Assembly: GCA_028571685.1 (NCBI GenBank)
Contig: CM053140.1
Span: 148,165,701-148,229,700 of the forward strand
Source: Heterohyrax brucei
Lineage: Eukaryota > Chordata > Mammalia > Hyracoidea > Procaviidae
DNA: 64,000 bases
Reading direction: 5' to 3'
A model generated the notes under the pieces. The model was not told the DNA's origin. It did no database searches and was given only the letters and a program-made list of their open reading frames with translations. This document shows, piece by piece, positions 32,996-43,237 of the stretch. Positions within the stretch are counted from its first letter, which is position 1. Each line of letters starts with the position of its first letter. The position numbers and the translations under genes were made by a program.

Positions 32996-33317
32996 AGCTG
33001 TATATTTAACTATGAGTTCTCCATTTGCAAAACTTTAGAATAAGTTAATTTACTTTTCTTTTTCTTCTGCCTATTAGAAGGTGTTTAGTTGTTGTATAGA
33101 TGAATTATGTGTTAAAATTGTCTGGGCTATTTCTCTGGAGAGAAATCTTAGTGTTAGAAATGGGAAGTAAAATAAATGTCGTAAGTGTTAACAATGAAAA
33201 ATTGTACAATATTAAGAAGATAATGAAAAGGAATCTGGTCTTAGAATGTCCATTTTGGTAGTACATGTGGGAGTGGAACAGTCATGTGCTTTAAGCATAA
33301 AGTCGTAATAACCCATA

Positions 33318-33469
33318 GCAAAACAAATTTATTGCCATGAAGTTAATTCCAACTCACAGCAACTCTACAGGACAGGTTAGAACTGCCTGACAGGGTTTCC
33401 AAGTACAGCCTGCTGTATTCCAATTGCTGATCTTTTGATTAGCAGCTGTGTCTCTTAACCACTGTGCTA
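33318..33469 (-). mobile_element. AfroSINE, short form
   Basis: Antisense copy: ATTGCCATGAAGTTAATTCC, CTACAGGACAGGTTAGAACT, TTTTGATTAGCAGCTGTG, TCTTAACCACTGTGC. Confidence 0.9.
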
Positions 33470-33540
33470 AAGACATCATGGGTGGTGTTAAAACCGTATC
33501 ATCTTGCATTCAAGAAAGCTAAACCAAAAAAAAAAAAATT

Positions 33541-33700
33541 AACACACTCCTCGCCTTCAAGTTGATTCCAGCTCATAGTAACTCTATGGGACAGGGTAGA
33601 ACTGCTCTGTATGGTTTGCAAGGAGAACCTGGTGGATTTAAACTACCAATCTTTTGGTTAGCAGCTGTGGCTCTTAATTGCTATTCTACCAGAGTTTCCC
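33541..33700 (-). mobile_element. AfroSINE, short form
   Basis: Antisense copy preceded by an A run: CTTCAAGTTGATTCCAGCTC, TATGGGACAGGGTAGAACTG, ending TCTACCAGAGTTTCC. Same orientation and type as the copy 70 bases to the left. Confidence 0.92.
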
Positions 33701-33829
33701 CTGTGGGAAGGCAGCTTGAGAAAATCTTGCTTAATTATGATGAGTAAGTTAAATACAGGCAAATGAAACACTATCTCAAGCATCCACTTTTTTAAAAATA
33801 AAATTGATTTGATTAATTCCTCCCCATGT

Positions 33830-34144
33830 ATGTCAGTATTGATGTTATTAAAGTTTTCTAAGACATGATTTGTTTTACTGCTTGAACTTTTTGCTGAGTA
33901 TAATACACATGTAATCAAATACACAAATTGTCAGCATATAGTATAATGGTTTTGATAAAGTTATATACCTGGAAGTACCACTTTAATTAAGATATAGAGT
34001 ATTTCATCACCCCAATAAATTCCTTTGATCCCATGAGAGACAAGTACAGTTCTAATTTCTGTCCTCATAGAAATTTTAGAGCTTCATATACATAGAATCT
34101 TACCATGCACACTCTATTGTATCTGGCTTCCTTTACTCAACTAG
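33830..34144 (-). mobile_element. Old L1 (L1M-type) 3' fragment
   Basis: Antisense: CACATGTAATCAAATACACA, AAGATATAGAGTATTTCATC ACCCC, CTAATTTCTGTCCTCATAG, CTTCCTTTACTCAACTAGC, in the order of inverted old-L1 3' sequence. Truncated where an RTE piece begins. Confidence 0.65.
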
Positions 34145-34495
34145 CCGTGGTGTCTGTGAAGGGTATTGAGCATACTGCAGGCTTCCAAAAGAGTGAAAAA
34201 ATCTGTCTTGGAAGAAGTACAGCCAGAGTATTCCTTAGAAGCGAGGATGGTGAGACATCATCTTATGAACTTGGGACACGTTACCAGGAAGGACTAGTAC
34301 CTGGAGAAGGACACCATGGTTGGCCAAACAGGTTAGTGAAAAGGAGCGAGATCCTTAATGAGATGGACTCACACGATGGCTGCAACAATGGGTTGACATA
34401 CAGCAATGGTGGCAAGGCTGGTAGAGGACCAGATGTTTTATTCTATTATACATACGGTGTTGATGGGTCCCACCCAACTCAATAGCACTAACAGG
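34145..34495 (+). mobile_element. RTE LINE, 3' end
   Basis: Sense RTE tail: AAAATCTGTCTTGGAAGAAG, ATGGTGAGACATCATCTTAT, CTGGAGAAGGACACCATGG, AGCACTAACAGGAACAG. The 126-codon frame 34105-34485 starts in flanking DNA and is not a gene. Confidence 0.88.
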
Positions 34496-35525
34496 AACAG
34501 CTTGTCTGTATTCTACATATTTATCTTCAAGGGAGTTATTTGAACTTAAAATGTTATGAAAGAAAGCCAATATCCATGGCAAGGCCTGAGATGATTTTAC
34601 TGCTGAGATCAGCTGAGTGATATTGCCATGTCATCACTAAGTTGACAAGGGCGCTTTAAAGACATGTTAACCATGCATGTTATTTAAAATCCTTACAAAA
34701 TTTTCCTAGTACTAAGGATGGAGAGGAAAATTATTTTTGAATTACTTCTTTACAGGGAAAAATAATCTTTTGAGTAATTTGTGTCAGACACTACTTGTAG
34801 CCACCAGCACATCCATTCTCATTTTCTTTCTTCCCTACTTACAGGATAATTGTATCAAGATGTCTTTGTTACAAATGACAGGGCTGTGTGACATAGTACC
34901 AATAAAATAAAAGTGAAAGGTACTGGTTGAGGCTTTTGGCTGCTCTGAGAACTTTGTTTTCTGTTAATGTATGCAATGCTAACTACAACCTATAGGTGGA
35001 GCAGTAACCTTCTGACTTAAAACCCTTGCTGTCGAATAAGGGAACGAATGAATGAAATCAAGTCACTAATGGTATCAGGGAGCCACAGTTCCTTATGTGA
35101 ACTGTGTATCTTCTCACCTCTCATTGCTTGACAGAGATAAAGTTCTTGGCGTGTTTCATTCACTCCCTAACCCAACACTTTCCAGGAGTCTGTAAATCAG
35201 AGACTAATATAAATATTGACAGATGTATAACTTCATTCCTTATGCAAATATAGGATGTGGTAGAGAGGAAGATGTAACAAGACCTTTTGTTTCTTTGAGC
35301 TACTTACCTAAAGCTGCTTTATTTCATTATAAGGATAGCTGGTCTCTGAGGAGGAATTGCATAGATCTATGTGAAGACCCCAACAGCTTCTGTAATAGAA
35401 GGGAACAAGATGAAACAGCTGCTTTCCAAAAGTGGATTTAGGGGAATAGTCTGCTAGGATGGCTGACACCAAGCTCAGGCACAGGGAACAGCTAAGAGGT
35501 ATGACTAGTTTAAACAAAACATAGA
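34496..35525. other. Unannotated unique sequence
   Basis: No element, exon or RNA gene recognised. Paired 69-72 codon frames on opposite strands near 35223-35517 are mutual shadows. Confidence 0.5.
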
Positions 35526-35589
35526 TGGTTCAAATACTCCTGGAGGCTCCGTGGGGAAAAAGATCTGGCGACCTGTTCCTGTAAAGATT
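35526..35589 (+). mobile_element. AfroSINE, long-form fragment
   Basis: Sense internal piece: GGTTCAAATACTCCTGGAGG, CTCCGTGGGGAAAAAGATC, CTGTTCCTGTAAAGATTG. Interrupted at its 3' side by the RTE that follows. Confidence 0.7.
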
Positions 35590-36325
35590 GTCGTTGTTGT
35601 TGTTAGGTGCCATCAAATCAATTGTGACTCATAGCAACCACTGAGTACAACAGAATGAACCACTGCTGCATCCTGTGTCACGTGCACAATCATGGTTGCA
35701 GGCACTGTGGCAATCCATCTCATCGAGGGTCTTCCTCTTTTTCGTTGACCCCCTACTTTACGGATGTCTTTCTTCAGAGACTCTCCTGACAACATGTACA
35801 AAGTATGTAAGATGTTGGTCTTACCATCCTTGCTTCGAAGGAGTGCTCTGGTTGTACTTCTTCCAGAACAGATCTGGTTATTCTTTTGGCAGTTCACGGT
35901 ACATTCGATGTTCTCCTCCAAAACCACAGTTAAAGGCATTGATCCTTCTTTTGCCTTTCTTATTCATTGTCCAGCTTCCATATGCATGTGATATGACTGA
36001 AAATGCCATGGCTTGGGTCAGTCACACCTTACTCTGCAAGGTGACATCTTTACTTGTCAACGCTTTGAAGAGGTCTTTTGTAGAGCAATTTCCCAGTACA
36101 ACGCGTCTTTTGATTTCTTGACTTCTGCTTCCATGGGAGTTGATTGTGGAACAGGTAAAATGAAATCCTTGACAACCTCAACCCTTTCTCTGTTTATCAT
36201 GATGTTGCATACTGCTGTGAGGATTTTTGTTTTCTTGATGTTGAGGTGCAATGCATACTGAAGGCTGTGGTCTTTGATCATCCTCAATAAGTATTTCAAA
36301 TCTTCTTCAAATCTTGTCAAGATGA
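35590..36325 (-). mobile_element. RTE LINE, 3' portion
   Basis: Antisense RTE from its 3' terminus (GTCGTTGTTGTTGTTAGGTG) to the region after the RT catalytic box. Minus-strand frames carry RTE segments: ALHLNIKKTKIL, INRERVEVVKDFILP, NIECTVNCQKNNQICSGRST, RKRGRPSMRW. Several frameshifts. A fairly young-looking copy compared with the next one. Confidence 0.92.
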
Positions 36326-36420
36326 TGCACTATAAAACCTGATGAGAAAGTTCTACATTGTCACTTGGGATTGCTCTGAGGTGAAATAGACATGACAGTA
36401 CCTAAAAACAGCTACATTTG

Positions 36421-36495
36421 TGTGTGTGTAAAAATATATGGATTCACACTTGTGCTTGTATATATGTGTATGTGTGTGTGTGTATGTATGTATTA
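36421..36495. repeat. TG/TATG microsatellite
   Basis: TGTGTGTGTGTAAAAATATA followed by a longer TATATGTGTATGTGTGTGTG run and GTATGTATG. It lies between two RTE copies. Confidence 0.85.
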
Positions 36496-36778
36496 TTGTG
36501 AGGTGCTATCAAGTAGGCTTTGACTTAATAGCAACCCTGTGAACAACAGAACAAAACACCACCTGGTCCTGGGCCGTCATCACCGTCCTTGTTCTCTTGG
36601 AGCCCATAGCTGCAGCCATTGTATCAATTCACCTCCTTGAAGGTTTTTCTCTCTTTCAGTGACTCTGTCTTACCGAGCATGATGTCCTTCTCCAGGTACT
36701 GGTCCATCCTGGTAACATGTCCAAAGCACATGAGACAAAATCTCTCCATCCTCATTTCTAAGTCACATTCTGACTGTA
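36496..36778 (-). mobile_element. RTE LINE, 3' end (first part)
   Basis: Antisense RTE: GAGGTGCTATCAAGTAGGCT, ATGATGTCCTTCTCCAGGTA, GGTAACATGTCCAAAGCACA, GAGACAAAATCTCTCC. It continues at 37326 after a mariner inserted at a TA. Confidence 0.88.
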
Positions 36779-37323
36779 CGAGGCCTGACAATTCTGCCAA
36801 TTTAATTGTTCTAAGTGTTGTTACCTCATTGCTGAATATCACTATGGTCACCTTTGAAGTACTCCCCTTAGGAACCTGTGTACCAACACTAGTGCCTAGC
36901 CCACCCTTCAATTTTGGAACTCTCTGGAATGGCCATTGTGCGTGGTAGTGTGGTGGCAAGTTAGGGAACTTAGTTGTATAGTTGTCTGTGAAGAAGTTTT
37001 TAGCCAGTAAACAGATAACTGGATTGGAACACACTCCCTACTCACCTGATCTGGCCCTCAGTGACTTTTTTTCTTTACCCAAAGATAAATATTGAAAGGA
37101 AGACATTTTGATGGCATTCAGGACATCAAGGATAATACAACGACAGTTCTGATGACCATTCCAGAAAAAGAGTTCCAAAATTGCATTGAAGGTGGCCTAG
37201 GTGCTGGTTTTGGTGTATAACTTCCCAAGGGGAGTACTTTGAAGGTGATTGTAGTGATATTCAGCAATGAGGTATGGAGCACTTTTTCTAGGAAAAGTTC
37301 TTTAACTTAATTGGCAGTACTCA
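36779..37323 (+). mobile_element. Foldback mariner (Tc1/mariner) element
   Basis: About 545 bp inserted in RTE, with TA at both edges (36777-36778 and 37324-37325). The centre encodes a mariner transposase C-terminal stretch on the plus strand (FLASKQITG, LEHTPYSPDLALSDFF, then GRHFDG-like and KEFQNCIEG-like pieces in shifted frames). The right arm (about 37155-37323) contains the usual GGGAGTACTTTGAAGG end. The left arm (36779-36935) is an inverted copy of that right arm, about 155 nt long and roughly 80% alike by eye. Normal mariner inverted repeats are near 30 nt, so this is a rearranged, non-autonomous form. Confidence 0.85.
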
Positions 37324-37325
37324 TA

Positions 37326-38455
37326 CTTCTTCCAAGACAATTTTTTTTTCTTCTTCTGACAGTCCATGGTGTATTCTGTCTTCTTTGCCAACACCAAAAT
37401 TCAAAGACATTAATTCTTCCTTAGTCTTTTTCATTCATTGTTTCTATGCATATCAGGCGATTGAAAGTATGATGGTTTGGATTAGGTACATGTTTGTCCT
37501 TCAGGTGACATCTTTGCTTTTTAACACTTTGAAGAGGTTGTTTGCAGAAGATTTGCCCAGTGCAATATATCTTTTGATTTCTTGACTGCTGCTTCCATGG
37601 GTATTGACTGTGGATCCAAGCAAAATGAAATTCTTGACAACTTAAATCTTATCTCCATTTATCATGGTGCTGCTTATTCATCCGGATGTGAGGATTTTCT
37701 TTTTCTGTACCTCAGCAAAAATTACACTGAAGTAATTCACACTGAAGGCTGTAGTCTTTGATTTTCATCAGTAAGTGCTTCAAGTCCTCTTCCCTTTCAG
37801 CAAACAAGGTTGTTTCTTCTACATATTGCAGGTTGTTAATGAGTCTTCCTGCAAATTGGATGCAACCTTCTACCTTGTAGTCCAATTTCTCTGATTATTT
37901 GCTCAGGGTACAGATTGAATAACTATATTGGAAGGATACAATCCTGATGCACACATTTCCTGATTTTAAGCCATGGGATATCTCCTTGTTCTTTTTGAAC
38001 AACTGTCTCTCGGTCTCTGTACGGCATCCACATGAGAACGATCAAGCATTGCAGAATTTCCATTTTTTGTAATGTTATCCACAATTTGTTATGATCCATG
38101 AAATCAAATGCCTTTGCCTGTCAGTAAGACAGAGACAAACATCTTTCTGGTGTTCTTTGCCTTTCAGCAAAATTCATTCAGTTTCAGTAATGGTTCTAAA
38201 TCATCTGAATCTGACTTGAATTTTTGGCAGTTTTTTTGTGGATGTGCTGATACAATTACTTTTGGGTTATTGTCATATAATTTTGATCATGTGTGATATT
38301 AACAATATTGTTCTATAGTTTCTGAATTCCATTTGATGACCTTTCTTTGGAATAGGCATGGTTATCTTCTCTTCCTGTTAGTTGACCAGTGCCACCCAAA
38401 TAGGCTGTGACCAATAGACTAAAAATTTGGGAATTCCATCTACTCCTTTAGGACA
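37326..38455 (-). mobile_element. RTE LINE, continuation after mariner
   Basis: Antisense RTE resuming CTTCTTCCAAGACAATTTTT, then GACATCTTTGCTTTTTAACA, CAGGTTGTTAATGAGTCTTC, AATTTGTTATGATCCATGAA, back into the RT domain. It joins the part at 36496-36778 at a single TA. The minus-strand ORF is broken many times, so this is an old copy. Confidence 0.9.
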
Positions 38456-38522
38456 TCAGATGTAAGTCTGCAGATTTTCTGATTAACTAGCTACAAACTT
38501 GGGGGTTCCTACTATCCTTTGT

Positions 38523-39022
38523 TTAAAGCATTGAAAAGTAAAGATGTCACTTTGAGGACTAAGGTGCAACTGACTCAAGCGATAATATTTTCAATCACAT
38601 CATATGAGTGAGAAAGATAGACAAAGAATGAGGAAGACAGAAGAACTGATGCTTTTGAATTGTGGAGCTAGAAAAGAATATTGAATGTACCATGGACTGC
38701 CAAAAAAACTAACAAATCTATTCTGGAAGAAGTACAATCAGAATGTTCCTCAGAAGCAAAGATAGTGAGACTGTGTCTCACATATCTCGGACAGGTTGTC
38801 AGGAGGTATCAATCCCTGGAGAAGGATATCGTGCTTGATAAAGTGGAAGATCAGTGAAAAAGAGGAAGTCCTTCAACAAGATGGATTGACAGTGTCTGCA
38901 ACAATGGGCTTAAGCATAAAACGATTGTGGGCCCAGTGCAAGACCTGGTAGTGTTTCACTCTATTGTGTAGAGCGTTGCTGCACATCAGAACCAGCTCAA
39001 CAGCACCTAACAACAACAACAC
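38523..39022 (+). mobile_element. RTE LINE, 3' end
   Basis: Sense RTE: GCATTGAAAAGTAAAGATGT, CACTTTGAGGACTAAGGTGC, TACCATGGACTGCCAAAAAA, ending CAGCACCTAACAACAACAAC. Opposite in orientation to the RTE on its left, with only about 70 nt between them. Confidence 0.92.
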
Positions 39023-39034
39023 TATCCTCTCAGC

Positions 39035-39290
39035 TTTGATAAGTTGCTAGAATGACTCACGGAACTCAGGAAAACACTATACTTACAACGAAACTTTTAT
39101 TATAAAAGACTTAAATTAGGACCAGCATAAAGAAGTGATGCACCGAGAAAGAAGTAACAAGGTCCCACATGAGGAAGTTCAGTGTCTCCAAGGATGTGTT
39201 ATCCTCCTGGTCCATCCGTATCTGTCAGTTACCAGGAAGTTCACTGAGCTTCTGGGTCCACCGTTTTTGAGATAGAGCTGAGTAATCAGG
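39035..39290 (-). mobile_element. LTR-like fragment (ERV, class uncertain)
   Basis: TTGCTAGAATGACTCACGGA, ACTCAGGAAAACACTATAC and TTTTATTATAAAAGACTTAA recall the inverted end of an ERV-type LTR seen in many mammals. Fragmentary. No viral genes attached. Old. Confidence 0.45.
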
Positions 39291-39644
39291 AAGACTCAGA
39301 AAGTAACCTTCAAGCTTTGTCTTCTTCTGTCACAAGAGACTATGAGAGAGAAAGTCCAGCAGATACTTCCTTACTACTGAAAATTATTGCAGACAGAGAG
39401 GATACTATCTCTACCTTATACCACGTGACTGATGTTACCTTTCTGTGTGGAAGCTGGACAAAAGTTCAGGTGCAGGGGATGAGCAGAAGATGGTGGAATG
39501 ACTTTGAGTTAACCACAGAGGATAAAAGAAAGGGGGCCACTGAAACAGAAGCCCGAAGAAGGCAACACTGTGCCTGCCCAACATTGGGCAAAGTTGATTT
39601 CATTTTCAAGGCTGAATACGTTTACACCTAATTATAATAGCCTA
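39291..39644. other. Unannotated, with a 104-codon frame
   Basis: The plus-strand frame 39317-39631 has Glu/Thr/Arg-rich composition (WWNDFELTTEDKRKGATETE). No recognised domain, no splice context, and it starts in LTR-like sequence. Not called as a gene. Confidence 0.5.
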
Positions 39645-39660
39645 CCTTTCTAGGAAAAAC

Positions 39661-39819
39661 CAAACCAAATTCACTGCCGTGGAGTCGATTCTGACACACG
39701 GTGACCCTACAGACAGAGTAGAGCTGCTGCATGGCATTTCTAAGGAGCACCTGGTAGATTTGAAGTGCGTACCTTCTGGTTAGGAGCCACAGCTCTTAAC
39801 CACTGTGCCACCAGCATTT
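39661..39819 (-). mobile_element. AfroSINE, short form, with 16-bp target duplication
   Basis: Antisense full-length copy: AAATTCACTGCCGTGGAGTC, GAGCACCTGGTAGATTTGAA, TGTGCCACCAGCATTT. Perfect direct repeats CCTTTCTAGGAAAAAC at 39645-39660 and 39820-39835, the longest target duplication in the window. Confidence 0.97.
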
Positions 39820-40083
39820 CCTTTCTAGGAAAAACTATAAATCAAACGTAACTTCCTTGTTTTGCTAAGTTATAAAATGTCTTGCAGCTGAGACAAGAGC
39901 CAAGTCAATCTTTAGGGATGACATGAGGCTCTACTGACTCTTTTTATTTGTCACAAGTTTAATAAATTTGGTAGAGCTGAACCAAAAATTCTATCTTGTT
40001 TGCATATTCTTATGAGAAAAAATAAGGACCCTTTGTGTCCAAGGGCCTGCTGCTTTGGTGGTAATATTTTTATTGGGATCACA

Positions 40084-40253
40084 TTAAACCTAACCAAACC
40101 TGCTGTCATTCATTCTATTCTGACTCAGCAAGTCTGTAAAACAGAGTAGAACTTCCATGTAGGTTTTCCAAGGAAAAGCTGGCAGATTCAAACTACTGAC
40201 TTACTAGCTTTTGGGTTAGCAGCCAAGCCCTTAACCAGTACACTACCAGGGTT
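40084..40253 (-). mobile_element. AfroSINE, short form
   Basis: Antisense copy: CCAAACCTGCTGTCATTCAT, AAAACAGAGTAGAACTTCC, TTTTGGGTTAGCAGCCAAGC, ACTACCAGGGTT. A short tandem expansion in the box-B area (ACTGACTTACTAGC). Confidence 0.88.
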
Positions 40254-40260
40254 ATTTAAA

Positions 40261-40400
40261 AAAAACAAAGTATACCTATTGTGGTAGAGTTGACTCTGAC
40301 TCATAGCAACCCTGTAAGATAGTGAAGAATCACCTCATAGAGTTTCCAAGGAGTCACTAGTGGATTTGCACTACTGACTTTTTGGGTAGCAAACTCCTGG
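40261..40400 (-). mobile_element. AfroSINE, short form, 5' end lost
   Basis: Antisense copy: GGTAGAGTTGACTCTGACTC, CTCATAGAGTTTCCAAGGAG, TTTTTGGGTAGC. Adjacent to and in the same orientation as the previous copy. Confidence 0.85.
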
Positions 40401-40607
40401 GCTCATTGTTCAGGTGATCCATTTAACTCAGTCTCTAGCCTGCACTGGCTTCCACAGAGGTCAAGTGTGTCTTTCTAGTATGGTCCGCCTGCACCATGAA
40501 ATTGCAGGAGTTTAGAGGTTGAATCCCAAGAACTGAGACAAAGACTGAGTTCTCTGAGTCAAGTAATTCTTCACCCCACAAAATTTGTCTGATCTTAATA
40601 TTTTTTG

Positions 40608-40790
40608 GAAACACTGGTGGTGTTTTAATATTTTTTGAAAATGCTGGTGGTGTAATTACAGCTACTAACCAAATGGTCAGCAGATCAAATCTGCCAGATG
40701 GTCCTTGGAAACTCTGTGGGGCAGCTCTCCTCTATCCTATAGAATTGCTATGAGTTAGAATCGACTCCACGGTAATCTTTTTTCCTTTAA
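40608..40790 (+). mobile_element. AfroSINE, short form, with duplicated 5' edge
   Basis: Sense copy: CTACTAACCAAATGGTCAGC, CTCCTCTATCCTATAGAAT, GAATCGACTCCACGG. Its first nucleotides plus flanking DNA are repeated: TAATATTTTTTGGAAACACT (about 40597) and TAATATTTTTTGAAAATGCT (about 40626). Confidence 0.88.
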
Positions 40791-40866
40791 TATATTTTTC
40801 TGAACTTTTCTTTGGGTAGGTCTTTTATAATGATGATGGTGATTATAGAACTCACTCTCCATGGAG

Positions 40867-40884
40867 TTTTTTTTTTTTTTTTTT
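40867..40884. repeat. Poly(T) run
   Basis: About 18 consecutive T. Confidence 0.9.
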
Positions 40885-40938
40885 GGATTACAAAAGGTTA
40901 TATATTTCTTATGGTAACAGTGTCCACTATATAATCAT

Positions 40939-41136
40939 TAGCCAAACCTGTTGGCTTCCAGTGGATTTGGCTCATAGTGATCCTATGGGGCAGAACAGAA
41001 TTGTCCCATAGGGTTTTCAGGACTCATTATTTTGGAAGCAGACTGCCACATCTTTTCCCTAGGAGCTGCCGACAGGTTCAAACAACCAGCTTTTCAGTTA
41101 GCAGCCAAGCGCTTAACCACTGAACCCCTGTGTCTC
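40939..41136 (-). mobile_element. AfroSINE, long form
   Basis: Antisense copy: GTTGGCTTCCAGTGGATTTG, CCATAGGGTTTTCAGGACTC, long-form TTTGGAAGCAGACTGCCACA, TTTCAGTTAGCAGCCAAGC. Confidence 0.9.
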
Positions 41137-41208
41137 CTTGCCCAGCATATAGAATTATTCAATACATATTTGTTGTGATTGGAAAAATGTGAACCCCTAT
41201 ATAAACTC

Positions 41209-41361
41209 TGGAACCCTGGTGGTGGCAGTGTTTTAAGCACTCAGCTGCTAACCAAAAGTTTACAGTTTGATTCTACCAGCTGCTCCTTGGAAATTCTATG
41301 GGATAGTTCTACTCTGTTCTACAGGGTCTTTATGAGTCAAAATATACTCAATGGCAATGGT
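41209..41361 (+). mobile_element. AfroSINE, short form
   Basis: Sense copy: GGAACCCTGGTGGTGGCAGT, TTTGATTCTACCAGCTGCTC, CTACAGGGTCTTTATGAGTC. The tail runs into a CA repeat, and the microsatellite probably grew from the SINE tail. Confidence 0.9.
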
Positions 41362-41402
41362 ACACATGCACACATACACACAGACACACAGACACACACA
41401 AC
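41362..41402. repeat. CA-rich microsatellite
   Basis: TACACATGCACACATACACA then CAGACACACAGACACACACA, at the 3' end of an AfroSINE. Confidence 0.9.
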
Positions 41403-41417
41403 TCTAACAGGGCAGAA

Positions 41418-41515
41418 ATTTTTATGTTTTGCTCACTGCTTTTCTTCAGTTCCTAGAACAATGCCTGGCACAAAGAGGAACTCAGTAAAAAAAGTAAGGA
41501 AATGAATAGATATGA
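41418..41515 (+). mobile_element. L2 3' end
   Basis: TTTTGCTCACTGCTTTTCTT, CAGTTCCTAGAACAATGCCT GGCAC, GAACTCAGTAAAAAAAG resembles the L2 consensus end. A similar phrase (CCCAGCATATAGAATTATTC AATACATATTTGTTG) lies just before the SINE at 41140-41185. Confidence 0.6.
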
Positions 41516-43061
41516 CATTATTTGCACGTTATTGGTAACAATTAGTTCTAAAATCTAGCCATTTAATGCACTGGCATTTGTTGAGGAAATAGCTTTCTGC
41601 ACTTGACAGATGCTTGGAGTGTGTGCCAGGACATGCCCCCTTGTAGGCATGCTCTGATGCATAAAGCATGTGCTTTGGTGCCATGTAATTCTGCATAGGA
41701 CAACCATATAATTTGCAATTCAAACCAAACACTTTTGGGAATGGAAAGGTTACTATTAATGATACCAGGATAATAAGTGTAATCTGGGACTGTCTGGGAC
41801 AAATCAGGTCAGACAAGGACAAATGACCACCCTAATTCAGTACACTCACTACAGATGACTGGATTCAAGACTGGTACATTCAGTGGCCAGCAGAACATGA
41901 TACTGTCTTCAGCGCACTGAATGGGGAAGGCAAATGCAATATGATTCTGTTGCTCGGCATTTTTAATGCAAAATAGCATGACAGTCAAGTTGTGGTAAGA
42001 TAAGTTAAAGAAACAAAACATAGCAGCTGAGTCACCCTGAGAGCAGAGCGCTGCTGTAGAGAGCATACAAGACACCCTGATCTCTGCAGCTGTTACTGAC
42101 TCTGGTGGCCTCTGTACTATTCCATTCTTGGGTTCATCCAGAATTTCTCCATGACTTCAGCTCTCTGATGACTAGGATTCTTTTCTCTTCTTGCTTGATT
42201 CCCCAGAAATCCTTGTAATACATTTTCATCACTGGAGAGCAACTGAAAACTGAAATGTGTCTATATGTGTAATACCAGTTATTTCTAGTTTCTCCAGCAT
42301 TGCTCACTCTCTTGTAGTGCTTGCTCTTCTCTGGTATGAGCCCACTATACCCTTTAGTCCATAATACAGATATTCTCTCTAGCCTCTGTTTATACAAAAT
42401 CAGGGTAGGTTTGTGGGTTAGCTGAGAAATAATTCTTCAATATTATCTGTCCTTTAATTCAACTTTTGGTTAGATGATCTATGGGCTCTGTCTAGGAGTC
42501 TTACCAACATTTTAGTATTATCTCCATAAAGAAAAAAAAATTCAAATTCTAACCTAGAGTGCCAAGGCATTATTTTAGAAACCCAAATCCAGGACAGATG
42601 GTTTGGTAAGTATGAATGCAGTTATGAGGACAATAGGGCAGGATGTTTGAAGCTGAGGCTCTCCCAGAAAGCAGAGCTCAATGGGAACCATAAAATATCA
42701 GGAGGCACAGGGCTATTTTCCAAGCCATCAAAATAATGGTATTACAACTGAAAATATAATTAAAGATTAATTAAACTGCAATAGTGTCAAATGTACCAGA
42801 AAAGAAAATACACATGTGCTGGAGATAAGAGGTGTTTAGGGGTCAGCAGGCTGTGGTGCAGCCTTTCCAGAGGAGAAGGGAGGAGTGATCTGGTGGGAGG
42901 GTTTAGGGATCTCCAGGTCTTGGAAGAATTGATAGTGAAGGAATACGTCTTGACACCTCAGGATAGATTTCTAGTGATAACAGCTGAACCTGTTTACTGT
43001 CGCGGGGAATCCAGAGACCATGTATTGAGATGGCCTCAAAGGCCACTTTTCTGTGATCTGA
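41516..43061. other. Mostly unannotated sequence
   Basis: Apart from the MITE-like relic at 41697-41835, I recognise nothing. Overlapping minus-strand frames at 41529-42397 (79-97 codons) carry no domain. A plus-strand frame at 42791-43183 ends inside an AfroSINE. Confidence 0.45.
41697..41835 (-). mobile_element. DNA-transposon MITE-like relic
   Basis: Ends resemble a known mammalian MITE: GGACAACCATATAATTTGCA at one side and ATGACCACCCT at the other, with inner GGGACTGTCTGGGACAAATC. Terminal similarity is imperfect. The superfamily is uncertain. Confidence 0.45.
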
Positions 43062-43070
43062 CCTTCCAGT

Positions 43071-43228
43071 GCCAGCCAAGCCAAGTGCCATCGAGTCGGA
43101 TCCGACTCATGGTGACCCTAGGGGCCAGGGTAGAACTGACCCCCAGAGTATTCAAGGAGCACCTGGTGCATTTGAACTGCTGACCTTGTGGTTAGCAGTG
43201 GTAGCACTTAAGCCACTATACCACCAGT
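43071..43228 (-). mobile_element. AfroSINE variant, full length, 9-bp target duplication
   Basis: Best copy of the variant subfamily: GCCAGCCAAGCCAAGTGCCA, TCGAGTCGGATCCGACTCAT, CCCTAGGGGCCAGGGTAGAA, CCCAGAGTATTCAAGGAGCA, ending CACTATACCACCAGTC. Direct repeats CCTTCCAGT at 43062-43070 and 43229-43237. Intact CpGs (TCGAGTCGGATCCGAC) suggest it is the youngest SINE here. Confidence 0.95.
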
Positions 43229-43237
43229 CCTTCCAGT

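Noticed and set aside
34105-34485. 126-codon plus-strand frame
   Set aside because: It runs from an old L1 fragment into an RTE 3' end. Its recognisable part is RTE sequence.
35675-36121. Plus-strand frame of 148 codons
   Set aside because: It is the antisense shadow of an RTE copy, whose coding strand is minus here.
36624-37034. Minus-strand frame of 136 codons and plus-strand frame of 109 codons
   Set aside because: They are products of the inverted arms of the foldback mariner and the adjacent RTE; neither is a transposase in frame.
39317-39631. 104-codon plus-strand frame
   Set aside because: No domain, no splice signals, and it begins in LTR-like sequence.
41529-41822. 97-codon minus-strand frame
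   Set aside because: It crosses a MITE-like relic and has no recognisable domain; a second frame overlaps it on the same strand.
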